DNA of 10,492 nucleotides, taken from the NCBI RefSeq assembly GCF_934424005.1, contig NZ_CAKRXI010000058.1, positions 1-10,492 of the forward strand. The letters run 5' to 3'. Below are positions 6,799 to 10,492 of the stretch, piece by piece. Position 1 is the first letter of the stretch. Each line of letters begins with the position of its first letter. A program made the translations under genes and the position numbers. Under the pieces are notes generated by a model. It was not told the DNA's origin, made no database searches, and was given only the letters and a program-made list of their open reading frames with translations. The DNA is from an uncultured Blautia sp. Lineage in GTDB: Bacteria; Bacillota; Clostridia; Lachnospirales; Lachnospiraceae.

Positions 6799-7618
6799 AA
6801 CGGTATTAAATTATCTGGACCGCGACAGCGTGGTACACAAAATGACAGGAACAACCAAGCTGGCATTTTTCCTGTTGTTCACGTTCGCAAGTATGATCAC
6901 TTATAATACCTGGGTGCTGCTGGGATTGTTTGCAGTCAGCCTTGCTGCATTTAAACTCAGTAAGATCAAATACCGTGAAGTTCGGTTTATGATGATCTTT
7001 ATGCTTGTTTTTCTGCTTTTGAACAACCTGTTTATTTTTCTGTTTGATCCGAATCAGGGAACGAATCTGTATGGAACAAGGCATGTATTGTGTCATTTGT
7101 TTTGGAGATATGATGTGACCGCAGAGCAGCTGTTTTATATGTTGAATATTTCGCTGAAATATTTTGTAGCCCTTCCAGTTGCGATCCTGTTTATTTCTGC
7201 GACAAATCCGAGCGAGTTTGCCGCCAGTCTGAACAGTATTGGAATTTCCTATAAAGTAGGATATTCTGTGGCAATCGCACTTCGTTATATTCCGGATATT
7301 CAGAGGGATTATCACAGTATCAGCCAGGCACAGCAGGCGAGAGGTGTGGAACTTGGAAAAAATGAACACTTCTTTTCCAGATTAAAGAATTCTGTTAATA
7401 TTCTGTTACCGTTGATTCTGACGAGTCTGAACCGTATTGATACGATCTCTAATGCGATGGAACTGCGTGGATTTGGAAAGAATAAGAAAAGAACCTGGTA
7501 TACCAGACGGCCGTTTGAGCGGAGAGATTTTGCGGCGCTTGGACTGGGCGTAGTTCTGCTGGTTGTAAGTCTGACGGTGACAATTAAGTTTGGAAGGTTC
7601 TACAATCCTTTTATATAA
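6788..7618 (+). CDS. ECF transporter transmembrane T component (EcfT/CbiQ family)
   Basis: This 276-residue membrane protein connects the ATPases to the S component. Hydrophobic segments are visible at about residues 24-55, 65-86, 116-138 and 246-266, with a long amphipathic region between. The two coupling-helix motifs that seat in the ATPase grooves are present: AQQARG (181-186) and AMELRGFG (223-230), both retaining the Arg-Gly pair. NPSEFAASLNSIGISYKVGYSVAIALRYIP before them is typical of the family. A near-perfect ribosome site, GGGAGGTGA (6773-6781), lies inside the end of the ATPase gene. The gene ends inside a 22-base perfect palindrome. Together with the upstream ATPase and S genes it makes a complete ECF transporter. 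Confidence 0.92.
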   Translation: MAAKTVLNYLDRDSVVHKMTGTTKLAFFLLFTFASMITYNTWVLLGLFAVSLAAFKLSKIKYREVRFMMIFMLVFLLLNNLFIFLFDPNQGTNLYGTRHVLCHLFWRYDVTAEQLFYMLNISLKYFVALPVAILFISATNPSEFAASLNSIGISYKVGYSVAIALRYIPDIQRDYHSISQAQQARGVELGKNEHFFSRLKNSVNILLPLILTSLNRIDTISNAMELRGFGKNKKRTWYTRRPFERRDFAALGLGVVLLVVSLTVTIKFGRFYNPFI

Positions 7619-7625
7619 AAGGATT
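7604..7625. repeat. Perfect 22-base palindrome spanning the ecfT stop codon
   Basis: AATCCTTTTAT (7604-7614) is followed directly by its reverse complement (7615-7625). The ecfT TAA is at 7616-7618. As RNA it would form a hairpin with a minimal loop, followed by ATATATTTT; it may be a weak terminator or an mRNA 3'-end protector. No strong T run follows. Confidence 0.5.
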
Positions 7626-7650
7626 ATATATTTTGGAAAAAAAGAAGACC

Positions 7651-7677
7651 GCGAAGGGACTTGTCCAGTCCCCTCGC
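7651..7677. repeat. Left inverted hairpin of the candidate element
   Basis: GCGAAGGGACT (7651-7661) pairs with AGTCCCCTCGC (7667-7677), 10 of 11 pairs, loop of five bases. Read on the minus strand it is followed by a T-rich run (A run at 7637-7643 on plus), so it could also terminate minus-strand transcripts running past thiT. Confidence 0.65.
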
Positions 7678-7790
7678 ACACCCCTGGGAGTGAATTCGAC
7701 GGAATGGGTGGAAAAGGGAAGTGGACAAGAGTTCTTAGTGGAATAAGACGGAAGAGTGTTAACTTTACTGGGGATGGGAACCAATAGAAT

Positions 7791-7841
7791 GAAAAACAGC
7801 AGGATATCTTCTCCATACAAAAAGAGAAGAATCCTGCTGTT
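7791..7841 (-). terminator. Strong hairpin, likely minus-strand (thiT) terminator
   Basis: AACAGCAGGAT (7795-7805) pairs with ATCCTGCTGTT (7831-7841), and after a single bulged A the stem continues with TCTTCTC (7807-7813) against GAGAAGA (7824-7830): 18 pairs around a 10-base loop. The A run at 7792-7796 becomes a T run after the hairpin on the minus strand, the direction of thiT, whose stop is about 220 bases away. Confidence 0.65.
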
Positions 7842-7955
7842 CTTATATATTGCGATATCATTTATACGAAAGCTTATCGATTTGAAATATCAGGAGAAGT
7901 TTTCTAAGGTCTCTCCATACGATAAAATTACATATTAATATTCCGCCCAGGGGTT

Positions 7956-7994
7956 GCAAGGGGACTGGCGTAAAGTCCCCTTGCGTTTGTTTTG
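7956..7994 (+). terminator. Right inverted hairpin; plus-strand terminator-like
   Basis: GCAAGGGGACT (7956-7966) pairs perfectly with AGTCCCCTTGC (7974-7984), loop of seven bases, followed by GTTTGTTTT. It could stop transcription coming from ecfT before it enters thiT. It is homologous, in inverted orientation, to the hairpin at 7651-7677. Confidence 0.55.
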
Positions 7995-8034
7995 CATTCC
8001 AATGCAAGAACAGGTCTCAGGGCGCATGCCATGG

Positions 8035-8054
8035 AAAATTGTTAATACAAATTA
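8035..8054 (-). terminator. Weak AT-rich hairpin just after thiT
   Basis: On plus, GTTAAT (8041-8046) and ATTAAC (8051-8056 region) flank a four-base loop, with AAAATT before it; on the minus strand this reads as a six-pair stem followed by AATTTT, directly after the thiT stop. The stem is AT-rich and probably weak. Confidence 0.3.
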
Positions 8055-8059
8055 ACGGG

Positions 8060-8734
8060 TTACAGGGAAGTACCCAGTGCTGCTTTCTTAACCTGCACCA
8101 GTGCTTTCGCCACCGCCGGGATAGAAATCACGATCACTGTGATGATTCCTTCTGCAAGCAGATAGCTGTAGTTATATACGATCGGATAAATTGCAGTCAG
8201 GGACTTCGGGAAGTTATCCGGCATGTAGCTCATCCAGTACAGATATCCGCCAAGTGCATGAAATGCACCTCTGGCAATAACTGCCACAATGTATCCCTTA
8301 AGCAGACCATGGCTCTGTTTTGCGAAGAATCCGGCAACTCCAAGGGCAGCGAATGCAAGAATGTAGTCACAACACACCTGGAAGAAGGAAAGTACATATG
8401 GTTCCTGGATAAACTGCAGGATTCCATAAGCAAGACCGACAGTAATACCGGTTCCAACACCATACCAGTTAGCAGCCAGTACAATGAACAGCATACTGCA
8501 AAGAGTAACGCTTCCACCCCACGGCAGAGTAAAAATCTTCAGATAAGAAGTAACAAAAGCGAGTGCCATAGCTACAGCACAGAATACAAGCTGTCTTGTA
8601 GTCAGTTTGTGTTTTTCTGAGTGCTTTCCTGCAAAATAGATTGCAGCCAGGAACAGAAGGATTCCTGCGATGATTGCGATGGCGTATCCGGCTGTTGTCA
8701 GGCCGCCTTCATTTGTAACCATAAAATTAAACAT
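8060..8734 (-). CDS. thiT: Energy-coupled thiamine transporter S component ThiT
   Basis: This 224-residue membrane protein binds thiamine and delivers it through an ECF module. About seven hydrophobic stretches are visible: an extra N-terminal one (15-35), then the six-helix core from about residue 47. Family-defining stretches are LPWGGSVTLCSMLFIVL (70-86), GLAYGILQFIQEPYVLSFFQVCCDYILAFAALGVAGFF (100-137) and RGAFHALGGYLYWMSY (155-170). Likely ligand residues are Trp72, Glu111, His159, Trp167, Tyr183 and Asn188; the His-Trp spacing of 8 and Tyr-Asn spacing of 5 match those I recall for Lactococcus ThiT. Lactococcal ThiT is about 182 residues, so the N-terminal 40 are additional. GGAGG lies nine bases before the ATG; a second in-frame ATG is four codons in. 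It stands convergent to the ECF A/T genes, has its own promoter, and has no TPP riboswitch in its leader. Confidence 0.92.
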   Translation of the reverse strand: MFNFMVTNEGGLTTAGYAIAIIAGILLFLAAIYFAGKHSEKHKLTTRQLVFCAVAMALAFVTSYLKIFTLPWGGSVTLCSMLFIVLAANWYGVGTGITVGLAYGILQFIQEPYVLSFFQVCCDYILAFAALGVAGFFAKQSHGLLKGYIVAVIARGAFHALGGYLYWMSYMPDNFPKSLTAIYPIVYNYSYLLAEGIITVIVISIPAVAKALVQVKKAALGTSL

Positions 8735-8774
8735 AAAATAAGACCTCCCTCGTCTTTGATATGTAAGTTAAAAT

Positions 8775-8792
8775 TATCTGAATTTTCAGATA
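8775..8792. promoter_or_regulatory. Operator-like dyad over the predicted thiT transcription start
   Basis: TATCTGAATTTTCAGATA is a perfect inverted repeat: eight-base arms (8775-8782 and 8785-8792) around TT. It begins about five bases downstream of the thiT -10 box and covers the expected start (near 8791). That is a classic repressor position. The regulator is unknown; as RNA it could instead form a short 5' hairpin. Confidence 0.5.
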
Positions 8793-8797
8793 TGTTT

Positions 8798-8826
8798 ATT
8801 ATAAACAAAGGAGTGGATAACGTCAA
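8798..8826 (-). promoter_or_regulatory. thiT promoter
   Basis: On the minus strand: TTGACG (8826-8821), exactly 17 bases, then TATAAT (8803-8798), a near-consensus vegetative promoter. AT-rich sequence with A/T tracts lies upstream of the -35 and could act as an UP element. The leader is about 57 bases, too short for a TPP riboswitch. Confidence 0.75.
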
Positions 8827-8860
8827 GATTGCTGTTTTTAACTTTAAACTTCAAAAGTGC

Positions 8861-8890
8861 TTGTGTTTACAGGCTACTATGAGCTATACT
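8861..8890 (+). promoter_or_regulatory. Candidate promoter of the AGCS symporter gene
   Basis: TTGTGT (8861-8866), an 18-base spacer, then TATACT (8885-8890). It diverges from the thiT promoter, with about 35 bases between the -35 boxes. The -10 is good and the -35 moderate; the predicted start is near 8897. Confidence 0.4.
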
Positions 8891-8900
8891 GGAATGGTAT

Positions 8901-8928
8901 CTGTCCGGGATAAAATTTATTCGGACAG
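8901..8928 (+). promoter_or_regulatory. Dyad/hairpin at the 5' end of the AGCS transcript
   Basis: CTGTCCG (8901-8907) and CGGACAG (8922-8928) are perfect inverse complements around an AT-rich centre that itself contains ATAAA/TTTAT. It lies just downstream of the predicted start and 29 bases before the start codon. It may be an operator or a 5' mRNA hairpin. Confidence 0.4.
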
Positions 8929-8957
8929 TGTGTGAAAACTGGAAGAGGGTTGAAGTT

Positions 8958-10367
8958 ATGATTGTTGATTTAATTGAGAAAGTTTACAGCTTTTTGTGGG
9001 GAGATCTGGTGCAAATTCCACTGCCGGGTGGCAGTACACTTGGAATTTCGCTGTTGATCATTCTACTGATCCCGGCGGGAATCTATTTTACGATCCGGAC
9101 GCGTTTTCTGCCGATTCGTCTGTTTCCGGATATGGTAAGAGCACTGGTTGAAAAGAAAAAGGATAAAAACAGTCTTTCATCTTTTCAGGCACTGGTCGTA
9201 TCAACGGCGACCAGGGTTGGCATGGGAAATCTGGTCGGTGTGGTTGCGGCGATTTCCGCAGGTGGTGCCGGGGCTGTGTTCTGGATGTGGGTAACAGCAC
9301 TGATTGGTTCATCTACAGCATTTATTGAAGCAACACTGGCACAGATCTATAAAGAAAAAGATCCACTGTATGGCGGTTATCGTGGTGGACCGGCATACTA
9401 TATCCATGCCTATGTGGAAGAAAAACAAAAGAAAAAAAGAAACAAAGTTGTGCTTTCTGTATTATTTGCAATCTCCGGTCTGATCTGCTGGTGCGGTATC
9501 AGTCAGGTGATCAGTAATTCCGTTGTTTCTTCGTTTAAAAATGCATTTTCCATTCCGCCAGTCTATACGACGGTTGTGCTTGTTGCAGTTGCAGCAGTGA
9601 TCGTACTTCGTAAGAATGCGACGGTCAGGATCTTGGATATGATCGTGCCGGTAATGGCAGTTGTTTATTTTGCGATCACGATTCTGATCATTGTGATGAA
9701 TATCGGCAGTATTCCGGGCGTTTTTGCAAGAATCTTTCAGGAAGCATTTGGATTTAGACAGGTGGCAGCCGGTGGTTTCGGGGCGGTACTGATGAATGGA
9801 ATCAAAAGAGGACTTTTTTCCAATGAGGCAGGCTCTGGTTCTGCTCCGTGTGCGGCAGCTGCGGCAGAATGTGATCAGCCGGTCAAAGCAGGGCTGGTAC
9901 AGGCACTTGGAGTATTTATCGATACGATTGTGATCTGCAGCTGTACTGCAATGATCATGCTTCTTGCCCCGGAAGAAAAAGTTGCAGGACTTTCCGGAAT
10001 GGATCTTCTGCAGACGGCGATGGAACATCATCTCGGAAGATTTGGTGTGGTTTTTATTGCAGCGACATTATTTTTGTTCAGCTTCTCGACATTCCTTGGG
10101 ATTTTATTCTATGCAAGAAGCAATGTGGCATATCTTTTCGGAGATAACTGGATATCACAGACGGTATACAAGATTATAGCATTGCTTATGTTGTTTATAG
10201 GTGGCCTTGCAGCTTATACTTTTGTATGGGATCTTGGAGATGTGGGGATCGGCCTGATGACAATATTCAATATCATTATTCTGTATCCGCAGGGAGAGAA
10301 GGCATTGAAAGAACTGAAAGAATACGAAGAATCCAAAAAACATCGAAAAGAAAGATCCGAAAAATAA
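8958..10367 (+). CDS. AGCS family alanine/amino acid:sodium (cation) symporter
   Basis: This 469-residue polytopic membrane protein takes up alanine, glycine or related small amino acids with Na+ or H+. Family length is about 450-500 residues. The start of the product, a helix with FLWGDLVQIPLPGG and an IYFTIRTRFLPIRLFPDM segment, is characteristic. Other signatures are LSSFQALVVSTATRVGMGNLVGVVAAISAGGAGAVFWMWVTALIGSSTAFIEATLAQ and, after mid-protein, GIKRGLFSNEAGSGSAPCAAAAAECDQPVKAGLVQALGVFIDTIVICS. Around ten to eleven hydrophobic segments are visible, followed by a lysine-rich cytosolic tail. AAGAGGG (8943-8949) lies eight bases before the ATG at 8958; a GTG at 8928 would add ten residues but lies inside the dyad and lacks a ribosome site. 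The gene is divergent from thiT and ends in a terminator, so it is probably monocistronic. Substrate choice within the family is not resolved. Confidence 0.92.
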   Translation: MIVDLIEKVYSFLWGDLVQIPLPGGSTLGISLLIILLIPAGIYFTIRTRFLPIRLFPDMVRALVEKKKDKNSLSSFQALVVSTATRVGMGNLVGVVAAISAGGAGAVFWMWVTALIGSSTAFIEATLAQIYKEKDPLYGGYRGGPAYYIHAYVEEKQKKKRNKVVLSVLFAISGLICWCGISQVISNSVVSSFKNAFSIPPVYTTVVLVAVAAVIVLRKNATVRILDMIVPVMAVVYFAITILIIVMNIGSIPGVFARIFQEAFGFRQVAAGGFGAVLMNGIKRGLFSNEAGSGSAPCAAAAAECDQPVKAGLVQALGVFIDTIVICSCTAMIMLLAPEEKVAGLSGMDLLQTAMEHHLGRFGVVFIAATLFLFSFSTFLGILFYARSNVAYLFGDNWISQTVYKIIALLMLFIGGLAAYTFVWDLGDVGIGLMTIFNIIILYPQGEKALKELKEYEESKKHRKERSEK

Positions 10368-10383
10368 ATAAAGATATACATAA

Positions 10384-10418
10384 AAATACCCTGGCAGGAA
10401 TCTCCTGACAGGGTATTT
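10384..10418. terminator. Hairpin terminator after the AGCS gene, possibly bidirectional
   Basis: AAATACCCTG (10384-10393) pairs with CAGGGTATTT (10409-10418); after one G·A mismatch the stem continues as CAGGA/TCCTG closing on a three-base loop. On plus only a short T run ends the stem; on minus the A run at 10382-10386 gives a stronger T run. It ends the AGCS transcript and perhaps a minus-strand gene beyond the window. Confidence 0.75.
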
Positions 10419-10422
10419 GTCA

Positions 10423-10492
10423 GTTTGCGCGCCATGGGCGCGCTCTAACGGGTGTAAGTCCCGAACACGCCCAGATAGTGGGAAGTGTATAG
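10423..10492 (+). mobile_element. Probable 5' part of a group II intron (domain I-like RNA), cut by window end
   Basis: GTTTGCGCGCC starts a GC-rich hairpin (GCGCGCC 10427-10433, loop ATG, GGCGCGC 10437-10443). This is followed by CTCTAACGGGTGTAAGTCCC and then GAACACGCCCAGATAGTGGG, ending in AAGTGTATAG. CGGG (10449-10452) and CCCG (10460-10463) form a second small stem. I recognise this string type from the 5' region of reverse-transcriptase-encoding group II introns of Clostridia. That recognition is from memory, the exact 5' splice boundary (expected GTGYG-like) is not certain, and the reverse transcriptase would lie beyond the window. It begins within ten bases of a terminator hairpin. Confidence 0.5.

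Larger units (their letters stand above)
7633..8002. mobile_element. Candidate MITE-like element bounded by homologous inverted hairpin ends
   Basis: This covers most of the gene-free stretch between convergent ecfT and thiT. The left end (7651-7697) and the reverse complement of the right end (7938-7984) can be aligned over about 46 bases with only a few changes and short gaps. Each consists of an 11-pair hairpin followed inward by ACCCCTGGG. Weaker likeness continues outward to TTGGAA (7633-7638) and its inverse TTCCAA (7997-8002). No transposase remnant is visible inside; short ORFs here have no recognisable content. A small non-autonomous element is one reading; a pair of duplicated, outward-facing terminators is the other. 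No clear target-site duplication was found. Confidence 0.4.

Noticed and set aside
6806..7369. 187-codon minus-strand frame inside ecfT
   Set aside because: Antisense shadow of membrane-segment codons; no initiation signal or known family.
7590..7938. Short frames (about 60-65 codons) in the ecfT-thiT gap
   Set aside because: They run through strong hairpins, lack ribosome sites and have no recognisable content; the gap is better explained as structured non-coding DNA.
7992..8007. TTGCATT/AATGCAA inverted repeat with a two-base centre as a separate regulatory site
   Set aside because: No promoter is near and the centre is too small for a stable RNA hairpin; it may simply overlap the outer edge of the candidate element.
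7985..8034. CTGAGA on the minus strand downstream of thiT as a possible TPP riboswitch
   Set aside because: Only this six-base core is present; the second conserved TPP core is missing and it lies downstream of, not upstream of, thiT.
8039..8620. 193-codon open frame on plus strand opposite thiT
   Set aside because: Cysteine/histidine/glutamine-rich translation without any recognisable domain, no ribosome site, entirely antisense to a clear thiT.
9462..10031. 189-codon open frame on minus strand inside the AGCS gene
   Set aside because: Composition (many Cys, His, Arg, Asn) is that of a shadow frame of hydrophobic codons; no ribosome site or homology visible.
1..10492. CRISPR array, tRNA or rRNA genes, phage or toxin-antitoxin genes
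   Set aside because: No regularly spaced direct repeats, no cloverleaf with T-arm signature and no phage or toxin-like proteins were seen on either strand.

Overview
The window looks like chromosomal DNA of a gut Firmicute of the class Clostridia, most likely a Lachnospiraceae relative of Blautia, Dorea or Ruminococcus. The grounds are moderate-to-low GC, strong AGGAGG-type ribosome sites, rho-independent terminators, and gene types and wording typical of that family: a PIN-PhoH ATPase, an RNase H with an N-terminal hybrid-binding domain, ECF vitamin transporters and an AGCS symporter. The organism call is inference, since no 16S or similar marker is present.

Layout. (1) Positions 1-860 hold the 3' part of a nitrogenase component 1-like gene cut by the window edge. 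(2) A ridA gene follows at 916-1290, with a promoter that overlaps the upstream stop codon and a clear terminator after it. (3) A probable two-gene unit covers 1479-3551: a PIN-PhoH ATPase, then an HD-domain hydrolase that probably starts at TTG. It ends at a strong terminator. (4) An RNase H1-like gene lies at 3662-4273; its stop codon overlaps the -35 box of the next gene. (5) An ECF transporter follows: an S component (4351-4902), a two-hairpin spacer with a terminator, a fused double ATPase (5074-6798) and the T component (6788-7618, overlapping by 11 bases). (6) About 440 bases without a gene (7619-8059) lie between convergent genes and carry several strong hairpins. Two of these are homologous to each other in inverted orientation and may be the ends of a small MITE-like element. 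(7) thiT lies on the minus strand (8060-8734), with a near-consensus promoter and an 18-base dyad over its predicted transcription start. (8) An AGCS amino acid:cation symporter (8958-10367) is divergent from thiT and ends in a hairpin terminator. (9) The last 70 bases resemble domain I of a group II intron, which begins here and leaves the window.

How the genes fit together. The clearest theme is vitamin or small-molecule uptake. An ECF module (ATPases plus T) has its own S component of unassigned substrate, and a thiamine-specific S component, ThiT, sits convergently next to it without local ATPases. ThiT may dock to this module or to a shared one elsewhere. The upstream genes are housekeeping or stress functions (reactive imine removal, RNA or nucleotide metabolism, RNA:DNA hybrid removal) and show no obvious link to the transporter.

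I found no convincing new multi-gene system. The points most worth following are the inverted hairpin pair at 7633-8002, the operator-like dyads in the thiT/AGCS divergent region, and the intron-like sequence directly behind the AGCS terminator.
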